Source of the DNA: Pseudomonas sp.
GTDB lineage: Bacteria; Pseudomonadota; Gammaproteobacteria; Pseudomonadales; Pseudomonadaceae
Reading direction: 5' to 3'
Length of the DNA stretch: 64,000 nucleotides
NCBI GenBank assembly: GCA_007713455.1
Contig: VMRT01000016.1
Span: 62,001 to 126,000 of the forward strand
Made by a program: the position numbers and the translations under genes. Positions 19,241-27,771 of this stretch are shown in pieces (the first letter of the stretch is position 1; every line of letters begins with the position of its first letter). The notes below the pieces were generated by a model. The model saw only the letters and a program-made list of their open reading frames with translations, was not told where the DNA came from and ran no database searches.

Positions 19241-19527
19241 CAGAGCTCCTCCGAATAAACGAACTCGAAAACGCGCGCCACTTCTCCCGCATGCCAGGAT
19301 GCAGCGGCGGCACCGTCCGCCGGCCCCGAGAAGCGTCCCAACCGCGCAGCACACTCGAAAAAGCCCGTGCGGGGCAAACGACTAGCACCCTGACTGATGA
19401 CCAGTGCGCTGCGCAACGGGCGCTCCGAGCGGGCATCCAGCGCAGCGAGGTGCTCCAGCGCGGCGGTAAGGGTTCGCATGGCGGGTGTGGGCAACTGGAG
19501 CCGCTCGACCAGCGCACGGTAGGTCAC
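19240..19527 (-). CDS. Unknown protein, C-terminal part of an interrupted frame
   Basis: Ninety-five residues from a GTG at 19527, starting VTYRALVERLQLPTP and including RPLRSALVISQGASRLPRTGFF. The stop overlaps the Sel1 start (TGATG), so it is translated in an operon. There is no good Shine-Dalgarno before this GTG. The same frame continues upstream of a TGA at 19534-19536 into a 24-codon stretch, so the intact gene probably ran from 19608. I do not recognise the family. It may be made by reinitiation, by TGA readthrough, or not at all. Confidence 0.6.
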   Translation of the reverse strand: MTYRALVERLQLPTPAMRTLTAALEHLAALDARSERPLRSALVISQGASRLPRTGFFECAARLGRFSGPADGAAAASWHAGEVARVFEFVYSEEL

Positions 19528-19533
19528 CAGATG

Positions 19534-19608
19534 TCACTGCCTGCGAGCGGCATCCAGTTCGGCAAGCAGCGCCTGCCAGTGGTGCCGGCTGATGGATACT
19601 GACGTCAA
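19534..19608 (-). pseudogene. N-terminal fragment upstream of an in-frame TGA
   Basis: A TTG at 19608, overlapping the XRE gene stop (TTGA), opens 24 codons ending SRHHWQALLAELDAARRQ before TGA. Two codons later the same frame continues as the 95-residue gene. The joined reading AARRQ-stop-HLVTYRALVERL looks like one continuous domain, with the TGA replacing a single residue. A GGA-to-TGA change is a simple explanation. Read as one gene, 19240-19608 would encode about 122 residues. Confidence 0.5.
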
Positions 19609-19934
19609 GCGTCGCCCTCCCAGCCGGCAATTTCCAACGCACGTGCCAATGCTCGACGAATCGCAGCATCGGGTTCGCGCTCTCCCGCCTCGATCAGCCC
19701 CAGGTAGGCTGGACTGATGCCCACAGCGCGCGCCAACGCCTCTTGTGAAAGCCCCCCGGCCTCACGCAGAGCGCTCAGCTCGACCAGGGACGGACGTGAC
19801 TGAGCGCCACTGGGTGCGACATCAGTGGCAACGGCCGATTTGACACCGACCGCATTCAAAAGCGCCTGGTACTCGTCCCACGGCAGTACGGCGTATTCCG
19901 GCGAGCCGTCACGCATGATGACCTGTACATTCAT
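19605..19934 (-). CDS. XRE-family HTH regulator, antitoxin-like
   Basis: A 109-residue protein. The N-terminal half (NVQVIMRDGSPEYAVLPWDEYQALL) resembles the short domain in front of many XRE antitoxins; the C-terminal half is a helix-turn-helix with LSQEALARAVGISPAYLGLIEAGE. It likely represses its own operon. GGGGA precedes the ATG by 8 bases. No toxin homologue is recognisable beside it: the following genes are the interrupted unknown gene and the Sel1-repeat protein. Confidence 0.8.
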   Translation of the reverse strand: MNVQVIMRDGSPEYAVLPWDEYQALLNAVGVKSAVATDVAPSGAQSRPSLVELSALREAGGLSQEALARAVGISPAYLGLIEAGEREPDAAIRRALARALEIAGWEGDA

Positions 19935-20091
19935 CCGTATTTTCCCCAGGCGTCTTCGATCAGATGCGGAATCTTAACAGCCCTTGCCGCTCCTTGAAGC
20001 TACCAACCTGCCGCATGCGTTAGTGAATCGGGATCGAGACCGCAAATGCTCGTCCGGCACCGACAAACGGCGGCTACACACGCCGCTGCTA

Positions 20092-20541
20092 TCAGCTCGG
20101 CTGGCCGCCGGCCTTCGGTTCGTCCAACGCAGGCAAGCGTTGAAGCGATGCCTGCCGATCCGCAGTCTGGGCCTGCCTCCAGACCTTGAACGCCTCCAAC
20201 TCACCAGACCACTTGCGCATTACCCAGCCCAGCACAGCCAGATCGTCGACGAACCCAAGACCAGGCAGCCAATCCGGGATGGCGTCGATTGGCGACAGGA
20301 AGTAGAGCAAGCCGGCCACCACAGCTATCAATGCATTAGGATTGATGGCCCGATACTCGCCACGCCACCAGGCTACGCAAAGCGCCTGTAAAAGTGCCAG
20401 ATCTTCTCGCAATCCTTTGAACAGCCCTCTTTTCGAAGAGGATTTGCGGGCCACCGCAAAGAGTAACGCGGGGATCTTTCCGCGTTTGATCAGACGCTGC
20501 GCGAGCGGAAAATATCGGATGAAATTCCAGGGAGCCTTCAT
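20092..20541 (-). CDS. DUF1232 (YkvA-like) membrane protein
   Basis: A 149-residue protein with the DUF1232 signature SPIDAIPDWLPGLGFVDDLAVL inside a hydrophobic region starting near residue 70. The family is of unknown function and is often found as small membrane or membrane-associated proteins. The C-terminal 35 residues are polar. The gene stands alone; the 386-base region upstream carries DnaA boxes. Confidence 0.82.
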   Translation of the reverse strand: MKAPWNFIRYFPLAQRLIKRGKIPALLFAVARKSSSKRGLFKGLREDLALLQALCVAWWRGEYRAINPNALIAVVAGLLYFLSPIDAIPDWLPGLGFVDDLAVLGWVMRKWSGELEAFKVWRQAQTADRQASLQRLPALDEPKAGGQPS

Positions 20542-20582
20542 CTGGGTTGCCTCCAGCCTGCGTCATCCCTGACCTCGTGAAT

Positions 20583-20607
20583 GTTATCCACCGAAGCTGT
20601 GGATAAC
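20583..20607. promoter_or_regulatory. Inverted pair of DnaA-box sequences
   Basis: GTTATCCAC (20583-20591) and GTGGATAAC (20599-20607) form perfect 9-bp arms around 7 bases. TGTGGATAA (20598-20606) is an exact DnaA box on the minus strand; TTATCCACC on the plus strand differs from consensus in the last base. Confidence 0.65.
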
Positions 20608-20689
20608 CTTGTGAACAGTTTATGGATGGTTGCCGCTAAGGCCCTGTTTACGGGGCCGCCCAACAGATCGGTGTTTTTTTATCCAGCCG

Positions 20690-20703
20690 CTTAAGGCCTT
20701 AAG
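20690..20703. repeat. 14-bp perfect palindrome
   Basis: CTTAAGGCCTTAAG in a GC-rich genome, between the DnaA boxes and comEA. Possible protein-binding site. Confidence 0.55.
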
Positions 20704-20775
20704 AATCAATAGGTTACGTTCATGCTGAAATTGTATTGAAACATGCCTGTAGGACACGCCGCGATCTATTCCGAA

Positions 20776-20784
20776 TGTGCATAA
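20776..20784 (-). promoter_or_regulatory. Third DnaA box
   Basis: TGTGCATAA is TTATGCACA on the minus strand, which fits the relaxed consensus TTATNCACA. Confidence 0.45.
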
Positions 20785-20888
20785 CCACGGATTGTCAATG
20801 CCTTTACAAGCACTTTGACTGACGACGACACAGGGCGTTCGAACTTCCGGGGGCTAGGAATTGAGGGAAGAGCATCCACGTGAGAATC

Positions 20889-20919
20889 AAAAAAGAGGTC
20901 GATCATTGCGATCGACCTC
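20889..20919 (-). terminator. Terminator of the comEA-like gene
   Basis: Ten-base perfect arms, GAGGTCGATC (20895-20904) and its complement (20910-20919), with a T6 run on the minus strand. It lies 9 bases past the stop. Confidence 0.9.
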
Positions 20920-20927
20920 CCAAAACC

Positions 20928-21239
20928 TTACTGAATGCTGAGCTGCCCACGAATCTTGTCGAGGGTCGCCGAGCCGATGCCTTTTACCTCGAGCAGCTCA
21001 TCTACCGAGCTGAACGGGCCATGCTCTTCCCGATAAGCGATGATCGCTTTTGCCTTGGTTTCACCGATGCCTCTCAGCTCACGGGAAAGCGTCTCAGCAT
21101 CGGCAGCATTGAGGTTCACTGGGGCCGGGGCGACAGCCACAGCTGTCGGGGCTGGTTGTGCCTGTGTGGCGGCATAGCCACCGAAAGAAAAGCCGGAGAG
21201 TACGGCGAATGCCGCAACGGCAAGAATAGCTTTACGCAT
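20928..21239 (-). CDS. ComEA-like helix-hairpin-helix protein
   Basis: A 103-residue exported protein: signal peptide (about 1-23, ending YAA), a short Ala/Pro linker, then a ComEA domain with two helix-hairpin-helix motifs (PVNLNAADAETLSRELRGIG and ELLEVKGIGSATLDKIRG). Such proteins bind double-stranded DNA in the periplasm; in naturally transformable bacteria they act as a ratchet for uptake. The ATG at 21239 is placed 7 bases after AAGGA. It forms its own unit with a strong terminator, just downstream of flgL. Confidence 0.88.
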   Translation of the reverse strand: MRKAILAVAAFAVLSGFSFGGYAATQAQPAPTAVAVAPAPVNLNAADAETLSRELRGIGETKAKAIIAYREEHGPFSSVDELLEVKGIGSATLDKIRGQLSIQ

Positions 21240-21325
21240 AATCACATCCTTATGAAAACCAAAGTATTCGTTCGCGGGACTTCCTGCTCCGCGTCAGCCA
21301 ATCTAGTCGCCTGCCAGCTGATGTC

Positions 21326-21356
21326 AAAAACGAGGTTGCATATTTGCGAACCTCGT
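21326..21356 (-). terminator. Terminator of the flgF-L operon
   Basis: ACGAGGTT (21330-21337) pairs with AACCTCGT (21349-21356), with a T5 run on the minus strand, just past the flgL stop. Confidence 0.8.
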
Positions 21357-21361
21357 CAAGC

Positions 21362-22636
21362 TCAGCGCATGGCGTTGAACAGGTTCAGGCCGCTGATCTT
21401 TACATAGCTCTGCTGCGTAGCCTCAAGGATGACGGTCTGGAACGATAGCCGGGACAGCGCCTCTGCGTAGTCCAGCTCACGCAGCTCGGCCTGGACCGAT
21501 TTGTTAACCAGAGCCACGTCCTCGTTGTCGGTCTGCGTTGTTTCGATCACGTTCAGACGCGCGCCGATGTTGCCACGAGCGGCGTCGACGCTGATCATGC
21601 CGTGGTCCAGGTTGGTCAGACTTACCGCTACGGCGTCACGAATATCCGTGTTGCTCGAAGAAGGGGCTTCCAGCGCTTTTCGCAGGCTTGCGATGGTGCC
21701 CAATATGCCTTGCTTCTGAGCACCTGCATCCAGCGTGACCTCTATGGACTCGCCACCGGTAGGCACACCGTCGAACTTGACCATCACTCCACGAAAGACG
21801 AGCTCATCGGCGGTTTTCTTATCCCCATCTACTACGCCGGAGTACAGCACCTGATCAGGATCGGCGTAAGGATCGGAAAAATCCGCTGGGGGGTTGGCTT
21901 GGTCATAGACCACGTATTCGGTCGCCGACGTGAAGTGAATACCGACCCCGGCAGCTGGGAAAGCCGGGGTCGCGGCCACGGCCACCTCGTCCTGAACCAG
22001 GGGAGCGGAAACACTCAACGTTGAGCCAGGTAGCGCAGAAGACAGATCGATCGCGCTCTCGTATCTACCAGCATTGACGACATTCTCGAACACGGCTTTA
22101 CCGTTGTCGCTGATAGCAATATTGAGTGAACTGGCGATCTGCAGCTTGCGCTGGCCCTCATCGCCCTCGTAGCTGTAGCTACCACTCCCGTCGCGTACGA
22201 ACGGTTGTGTCTTACCCTGAAAGCCGGAGAACAGGTACTCGCCGCGGGCGTTACGGGTGTTCATTAATGACAACAGCTCGTCTTCACGCTCAGTCAATTC
22301 CGCTGCAATCGACTTGCGATCTTCTGCACTCAGCGCGCCGTTCCCCGCCTGCCCAGCAAGCTCGCGCACTCGTAGCAATACTGTATTGACCGAATTGAGC
22401 GTCACCTCCTCCTGAGTAAGGCTGTTCTTCGCCGCAGTCAGGTTGGAGTTGTACTGGCTCAAGACGTTTTGTTGCTGTTCCAACTGCAATAGACGCACCG
22501 ACGCAACCGGGTCGTCGGCTGGCGTAAGGATGCGATTGCCGGTGCTGATCTGCTCCTGAGTGCGAGTCGCATTGGCGTAGTTGCGCTGCAGTCCGGCGAC
22601 GCCGTTATTGAATGCTTGCAGGGTGGAAATGCGCAT
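21362..22636 (-). CDS. flgL: Flagellar hook-filament junction protein FlgL
   Basis: A 424-residue flagellin-like protein starting MRISTLQAFNNGVAGLQ, with conserved terminal coiled segments (ISTGNRILTPADDPVASVRLLQLEQQ near the N-terminus and a C-terminal helix ending SGLNLFNAMR) and a variable middle. FlgL joins the filament to FlgK. Last gene of the flgF-L operon, 11 bases from flgK. Confidence 0.95.
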   Translation of the reverse strand: MRISTLQAFNNGVAGLQRNYANATRTQEQISTGNRILTPADDPVASVRLLQLEQQQNVLSQYNSNLTAAKNSLTQEEVTLNSVNTVLLRVRELAGQAGNGALSAEDRKSIAAELTEREDELLSLMNTRNARGEYLFSGFQGKTQPFVRDGSGSYSYEGDEGQRKLQIASSLNIAISDNGKAVFENVVNAGRYESAIDLSSALPGSTLSVSAPLVQDEVAVAATPAFPAAGVGIHFTSATEYVVYDQANPPADFSDPYADPDQVLYSGVVDGDKKTADELVFRGVMVKFDGVPTGGESIEVTLDAGAQKQGILGTIASLRKALEAPSSSNTDIRDAVAVSLTNLDHGMISVDAARGNIGARLNVIETTQTDNEDVALVNKSVQAELRELDYAEALSRLSFQTVILEATQQSYVKISGLNLFNAMR

Positions 22637-22647
22637 AAGGCGACCTA

Positions 22648-24690
22648 TTACCTGAAGGAGCTGATCAATGTATCGAACAAGGAGCGGGCAACTTGAATGA
22701 TCTGGGCCGAAGCGTTGTAGTACTGCTCGAACTTGATCAGGTTGGCGGCTTCCTCGTCCAGGTTCACAGCCGAGAGTGAATCGCGGTTGTCCGAAGCCTG
22801 CTTGAGAATCGAGCCCGTTGCTTCACTATCCATCCGCGCTTGTGCCGTCAGCGTACCGACGCGCTCGACCAGTTCGCCGTAGCCATCGGTAAAACTGAAG
22901 CCGGAGCCATTCACAGCCGCATCCACGCCTACTGTCTGCTTCGTTTGCAGATCGACCAGCTTCAGCGCATTGCGGTTATCCGAGACGCCGCTCTGGTTGA
23001 ACGCCATCGCAAACCTGTCGTTATCCTTCGGCGTACCGCTCAGAGAAAACTCGAACTGGTAATTGGCATCACCCACCACCAGCGAATTGCTTTGTCCTGG
23101 CTGGATGGTAGCGGTCGCCGAGTAACTGACCGTCGGCGGCGTAGTGCTGTCGTCCACACTCCGAAATTGCGCAGTGCCACCCGTAATCGTTACGGCGTCC
23201 GGCTCGGTGAAAGTAAGCGTCGCTCCATTGCTGCCGAACAACCCCTGCAGTGCCGAAATACTGATCGGCGAAGGCCCGGACGTCATGTCGGGCTGGCCAA
23301 TCGCACCGGTACCAGCGTTCTGCAAATTGCTTTCCGCGCGTACCGGGGCGGCAAAGGCCAGTTGATCGGCCTGATCCAGCGTCGCCTTGATGTCAGCCGC
23401 ACCACGTCGCGTAGGCTGCAGGCTGAACTTGTCACCCGCAACGGGCGCCGGGCTGCCAAGAACGACCTGGAAGCCCTGGTCGACTCCAGCCTTGTCGGTG
23501 ATTGTGAGCACACCGGTCGGCGGAGTGGTGTCCGTTACGTTCATCAGCTGGTTGTCGCTCAGCCGCCGGACTTTTGGACCGCTCGCGTCGTACTCCATCA
23601 GATAGTCACTGGTGGTGAGCACGCTGGGGTCGGTGATGTTCAACACTGGTTGCGCATTGCTGTTTCCGGCAAACGCATTGACGCGCAACTTCGCCAACGC
23701 GGGCTCGTTGTAATTGCCAAACAGTGCCTCCCCCACGTCACCTTTCAGATCCAGCCCCTGCCGCAGCTGAGTATTGACCTGATCACTGACGGCCAGCGAA
23801 AGGCGCCCTAGGGAGTTCATGGTCGAATCCAGCACTTCCTCGCGATAGCGAATCAGCCCGCCGAGTTCGCCGCCGGTAATCTGCGAGGTGATGCCCTGCC
23901 GCGAGCCACCGCTGATGAACTGCACTTCATGACGGTTCGGGTCGCCCTGCCCTGGCACGACCTCCAGCTTGGCTACCGTACTGCCCACGACCAGCGGCTG
24001 GCCGCTGCCGATGAATACGTTGAAGCTACTGTCATCCTGAGGAACAACCGTCACGCCGATGTAGCCCGATAACTGCCGAACAGCCTCGTCACGGGCGTCG
24101 AGCAGATCGTTCGGCTGCTTGCCGTTGGCCGCGGCGATGGCAATAGCCTCGTTGAGGCTACCGATGCTGCCTGCCAGACGATTCACCTGATCGGTGACAG
24201 CGGACATCTGCTTGTTGGTGAAACTGTTCTGCTCGGAAAGTCGGTCGTATACGGTATTGAAACGCCGCGCCAATCCCTCAGCCTCCGCCAGCACCAGCTG
24301 ACGCGCCGGGATATTCGCCGGGTCCTCGGCAGCTGTCTGCAAGGCCGAGAAGAACTTTTGCAGCGAAGGCGTGATACCGGTGGTGGTGCCAGCCAGCAAT
24401 GAATCGAGCTGATCGATCTGGCTTTTGTAAGCCTCGACATCACTGTTCAGCGATGTACTGCTACGCAGCTGGCTGGTGAGAAATTCGCTGTAGGAGCGAC
24501 GCACGTCTACCAGCGAGGTACCCGATCCAATGTAACCGGCACCGCTGAACTGCGGCGAGCGTGTCGCCTGGCTCGCATCCTGGCGGCTATAGCCAGGCGT
24601 GTTGACGTTCGTGATGTTGTGTCCGGTGATGGAAAGTTGGGTTTTGCTGGCAGACAGGCCGGAAAGGCCAATGCTCAATAGGTCAGCCAT
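22648..24690 (-). CDS. flgK: Flagellar hook-associated protein FlgK
   Basis: A 680-residue hook-associated protein. The N-terminus has the rod/hook signature LLSIGLSGLSASKTQLSITG and HNITNVNTPGYSRQ; the C-terminus ends in the heptad-like helix with VNLDEEAANLIKFEQYYNASA. The long variable centre explains the length. Gap of 3 bases to flgJ. Confidence 0.96.
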   Translation of the reverse strand: MADLLSIGLSGLSASKTQLSITGHNITNVNTPGYSRQDASQATRSPQFSGAGYIGSGTSLVDVRRSYSEFLTSQLRSSTSLNSDVEAYKSQIDQLDSLLAGTTTGITPSLQKFFSALQTAAEDPANIPARQLVLAEAEGLARRFNTVYDRLSEQNSFTNKQMSAVTDQVNRLAGSIGSLNEAIAIAAANGKQPNDLLDARDEAVRQLSGYIGVTVVPQDDSSFNVFIGSGQPLVVGSTVAKLEVVPGQGDPNRHEVQFISGGSRQGITSQITGGELGGLIRYREEVLDSTMNSLGRLSLAVSDQVNTQLRQGLDLKGDVGEALFGNYNEPALAKLRVNAFAGNSNAQPVLNITDPSVLTTSDYLMEYDASGPKVRRLSDNQLMNVTDTTPPTGVLTITDKAGVDQGFQVVLGSPAPVAGDKFSLQPTRRGAADIKATLDQADQLAFAAPVRAESNLQNAGTGAIGQPDMTSGPSPISISALQGLFGSNGATLTFTEPDAVTITGGTAQFRSVDDSTTPPTVSYSATATIQPGQSNSLVVGDANYQFEFSLSGTPKDNDRFAMAFNQSGVSDNRNALKLVDLQTKQTVGVDAAVNGSGFSFTDGYGELVERVGTLTAQARMDSEATGSILKQASDNRDSLSAVNLDEEAANLIKFEQYYNASAQIIQVARSLFDTLISSFR

Positions 24691-24693
24691 GAT

Positions 24694-25866
24694 TTAGCCT
24701 CTGGTCCGCATGGCGGGCACCGAATTCGCGTCGGCAACGGTCTGGTAAGTCTGCATCTTGCGGGCGATCTGGCTGATCTTGCGCGCGTATTGTGGGTCGG
24801 TGGCGTAGCCGGCTTTCTGCAGCTCCTTGACGAAGCGTTCCGAATCGCCGGTATTGCTCGCCACCTGAATGGCGGTCCGATAACGGTCGTTGTTTTCCAG
24901 CAGGCTGACGAAGTCGTCGAAGCTCTGCTCGAACGAATCGTAGGCGCGGAAGCCCGCTCTCTCGCGGGTTGCCGTACCGTTGACGTACTCGGTGGTCATC
25001 ACGGTAGCCGACTCCCCTTTCCACCCGGTTGCCTTGATGCCGAACAGGTTGTGGCTGTTGCTGCCGTCCTTCTGACGGATCATGGATTTACCCCAGCCGG
25101 TCTCCAGCGCAGCTTGTGCGACCAGGAAACGCGGCTCGATGCCCAGGCGTTCGGCCGCCTTCTCTGCCATGGGCAGCATGGTGGCGATGAACTCCTCGGA
25201 CGAATTGAACCGCGTCTTGCTCGGCGCGTTGGGCGCACTTTTCTCGACACCGTTGACGACCAACGGCTTGTCCTTGGGGGGCACAAACGCCGTGGCGGGT
25301 TTCCAATCGAGGTCGACCAGAGGCTGCACACCTTCTGCCGCAGGTTTCTGCGCAGTCGCCGATACATCTGCCACTTGCCGCTCGATCGCCCGGCCTGGTA
25401 ACGCAAGACGACGCTGATTCAGCAACCGGGAATCATCTCGTGCGGACTCGACGGCAGCGGCTGGCTTGCTCGGCCATGCGGCCCCTTCGGTCTGCGCAAC
25501 CTGGGCAAACGGATTGTTGCGTGTCGCGGTTTCGGTCTGCTTGCTCAACTGGCGCACCAGTACGTCCGCCAGCCCGATGCCACCGCCTTCCTTCGAAAGA
25601 CTGACAGACAGCTGCTGGTCATACATATCCTGGTATTGCTTGCTGGCCTGACTGTTCAGCGGGTTGTCTTTGGCCAGCACTTCGGTTGCCGAACGCATCG
25701 ACTTGAGCATTTCGTTGAGAAACAACGACTCGAACTCCTGCGCAACCTTGCGCACGTTCTCCTCACCGTCCCGATCCTTGCCAACCTTGAGCTGGCTGAG
25801 GCGATTGAGGTCGTTGTAGCTGCCGCTGTCGAGGCCGCGCGCTCCGCTTCCGAGACGATTTTCCAT
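24694..25866 (-). CDS. flgJ: Peptidoglycan hydrolase and rod cap FlgJ
   Basis: A 390-residue two-domain protein. Residues 1-110 form the rod-binding domain (KVAQEFESLFLNEMLKSMR and GGGIGLADVLVRQL); the C-terminal domain (about 210-380) is a glucosaminidase-type hydrolase with AALETGWGKS carrying the expected catalytic Glu. FlgJ opens the cell wall for the growing rod. The linker is longer than in enterobacteria. Confidence 0.95.
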   Translation of the reverse strand: MENRLGSGARGLDSGSYNDLNRLSQLKVGKDRDGEENVRKVAQEFESLFLNEMLKSMRSATEVLAKDNPLNSQASKQYQDMYDQQLSVSLSKEGGGIGLADVLVRQLSKQTETATRNNPFAQVAQTEGAAWPSKPAAAVESARDDSRLLNQRRLALPGRAIERQVADVSATAQKPAAEGVQPLVDLDWKPATAFVPPKDKPLVVNGVEKSAPNAPSKTRFNSSEEFIATMLPMAEKAAERLGIEPRFLVAQAALETGWGKSMIRQKDGSNSHNLFGIKATGWKGESATVMTTEYVNGTATRERAGFRAYDSFEQSFDDFVSLLENNDRYRTAIQVASNTGDSERFVKELQKAGYATDPQYARKISQIARKMQTYQTVADANSVPAMRTRG

Positions 25867-25876
25867 ATCCTTGCCC

Positions 25877-26977
25877 TTAGATCACGATCAGGTCGGCTTG
25901 CAGAGCGCCAGCCTGCTTCAGTGCTTCAAGAATGGCCATCAGGTCGCTGGGCGCAGCGCCCACCTGATTCACCGCCCGGACGATCTCATCCAGCGTGGTA
26001 CCCGGGCCGAACTTGAACATCGGCTTGGCTTCCTGATCGGCCTTTACCTTGCTGTTGGGCACGACGACGGTCTGACCATCCGAGAAGGGCTCCGGCTGGC
26101 TCACCTGTGGATCTTCGCTGATGGTGACGGTCAGGCTGCCGTGGGTAACGGCGGCAGGCTGCACCCGCACGTTCTGGCCGATCACGATGGTGCCGGTACG
26201 CGAATTGATGATGACCTTGGCCACGGCCTGGCCAACCTCTACTTCGAGATTTTCCAGAATCGACAGGTAGTCCACGCGCTGACTCGGATCCAGCGGCGCG
26301 GTCACGCTGATCGAGCCCCCGTCGAGCGCCTGCGCTACACCCGGGCCGAGCAGGTCGTTGATCTGATCGACGATGTTCTTGGCCGTGGTGAAGTCCGGAC
26401 GGTTGAGATTCAGCGTCAGTGTATTGCCCTGATTGAAGCCGCTCGGCACCGGCCGTTCAACCATCGCGCCACCCGGGATCCGGCCAGCCGACGGCGAATT
26501 GACGGTGATCCGCGAGCCATCGGCGCCACCGGCATCGAAGCCTCCAACCACCAGGTTGCCCTGGGCGATGGCGTAGACGTTGCCGTCGATACCCTTCAGC
26601 GGCGCCATCAACAGGCTACCGCCACGCAGGCTCTTGGCGTTACCGATAGACGAGACGGTGATGTCGATGGTCTGTCCCGGCTTGGCGAACGGTGGCAGTT
26701 CGGCATGAATCGACACAGCCGCGACGTTCTTCAGCTGAATGTTGCCACCGGCCGGCACCTTGATGCCGAACTGGGCCAGCATGTTGTTGAAGGTCTGCAC
26801 GGTGAACGGCGTCTGGGTGGTCTGGTCACCGCTACCGTTCAAGCCGACAACCAAGCCGTAGCCGATCAACTGGTTGCTACGAACACCATGGATGGTCGCG
26901 ACATCCTTCAGACGCTCGGCCTGTGCGCCAGCACAGAGCGTGAGCAAACCCGCGAGCAGAAGCAGTTTTTTCCACAT
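25877..26977 (-). CDS. flgI: Flagellar P-ring protein FlgI
   Basis: A 366-residue exported protein, signal peptide about 1-20 ([20 protein letters not shown]), then [20 protein letters not shown] and [14 protein letters not shown] typical of FlgI. It forms the periplasmic P ring around the rod. The ATG at 26977 is chosen over a longer frame because it begins the signal peptide. FlgH lies 14 bases upstream. Confidence 0.96.
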   Translation of the reverse strand: MWKKLLLLAGLLTLCAGAQAERLKDVATIHGVRSNQLIGYGLVVGLNGSGDQTTQTPFTVQTFNNMLAQFGIKVPAGGNIQLKNVAAVSIHAELPPFAKPGQTIDITVSSIGNAKSLRGGSLLMAPLKGIDGNVYAIAQGNLVVGGFDAGGADGSRITVNSPSAGRIPGGAMVERPVPSGFNQGNTLTLNLNRPDFTTAKNIVDQINDLLGPGVAQALDGGSISVTAPLDPSQRVDYLSILENLEVEVGQAVAKVIINSRTGTIVIGQNVRVQPAAVTHGSLTVTISEDPQVSQPEPFSDGQTVVVPNSKVKADQEAKPMFKFGPGTTLDEIVRAVNQVGAAPSDLMAILEALKQAGALQADLIVI

Positions 26978-26991
26978 GACATCAGCTCCGG

Positions 26992-27687
26992 TCAGAAGGG
27001 CCACATCGGGCTCATGAAGAATCGGTCTAGCCAGCCAGGCTGGCTCGCATCGGCAAAGGCGCCGGTGCCCGAATAGGTAATGCGTGCATCGGCAATACGG
27101 GTAGACGGGACCGTGTTGTCGGTGGAGATATCGTCTGCGCGAACCAGGCCCGCAATGCGCACCAGTTCGTCGCCGGTATTGAGCGTCATCCACTTCTCGC
27201 CGCGCACGGCGAGGATGCCGTTGGGCAGCACTTCGGAGACGGTCACGGTGATCGAACCGGACAGGCTGTTGCTCTGTCCGGCCTGTCCAGAACCGGAAGT
27301 ATCTCGTGACGCGTCGTACTCGGCGCCCAGGCTCATCGAGTTGCCGGTCAACGGATTGGCCATCGAGACGGCTCCGCCAAACAGCGAGCCAAGCCCGATG
27401 TTGGCGCTGCTGTCCTTCGAGAGCTGCGACGAGGCGTTCTTGCTGGCCTGAGTCCGCTCGTTGAGGGTGATGGTAATGATGTCGCCGACCCGATGAGCCT
27501 TGCGGTCGTCGTAGAGGTTGGTTTCGAAGCCTGCCTGATAGATCGCGCCGTTGTTCTGCGCCGCCGGCAACGGCGTGCGCGGCAGCACCGGAGCATAGTA
27601 CGGGTCATTCGGTTTCGGCGCAGGAGCAACACATCCGACCAGCGCCAGGGCGGACGACATCGACACAACGATCAGCAAACGGCTCAT
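26992..27687 (-). CDS. flgH: Flagellar L-ring lipoprotein FlgH
   Basis: A 231-residue lipoprotein with lipobox LVGC (about residues 16-19) and the [21 protein letters not shown] segment of FlgH. It forms the L ring in the outer membrane. The start at 27687 has GAGG five bases upstream; a GTG two codons earlier overlaps that site and is less likely. The gap to flgG is 84 bases, the largest in the operon. Confidence 0.95.
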   Translation of the reverse strand: MSRLLIVVSMSSALALVGCVAPAPKPNDPYYAPVLPRTPLPAAQNNGAIYQAGFETNLYDDRKAHRVGDIITITLNERTQASKNASSQLSKDSSANIGLGSLFGGAVSMANPLTGNSMSLGAEYDASRDTSGSGQAGQSNSLSGSITVTVSEVLPNGILAVRGEKWMTLNTGDELVRIAGLVRADDISTDNTVPSTRIADARITYSGTGAFADASQPGWLDRFFMSPMWPF

Positions 27688-27771
27688 AAACACCTCAAGC
27701 CATGACAGGCCATCGAAACTACTGCGAGCAGCACAAGGCGTGCGTGCCCGTATACAACGGCGAACGCGCGA

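Larger units (their letters stand above)
20542..20927. other. 386-base non-coding region with DnaA boxes
   Basis: No credible gene is present. It holds an inverted pair of DnaA-box sequences, a third box, a 14-bp perfect palindrome and, at its right end, the comEA terminator. A run of seven T residues (20674-20680) follows a short GGCCC/GGGCC hairpin at distance, too loosely placed to call a terminator. Confidence 0.6.

Noticed and set aside
19974-20204. 76-codon minus-strand frame upstream of the XRE gene, a possible toxin
   Set aside because: Arg/Ser-rich, no recognisable toxin fold, and no ribosome site.
24480-24500. GTAGGAG sequence in flgK, like a REP core
   Set aside because: It lies in conserved coding sequence with no hairpin arms.
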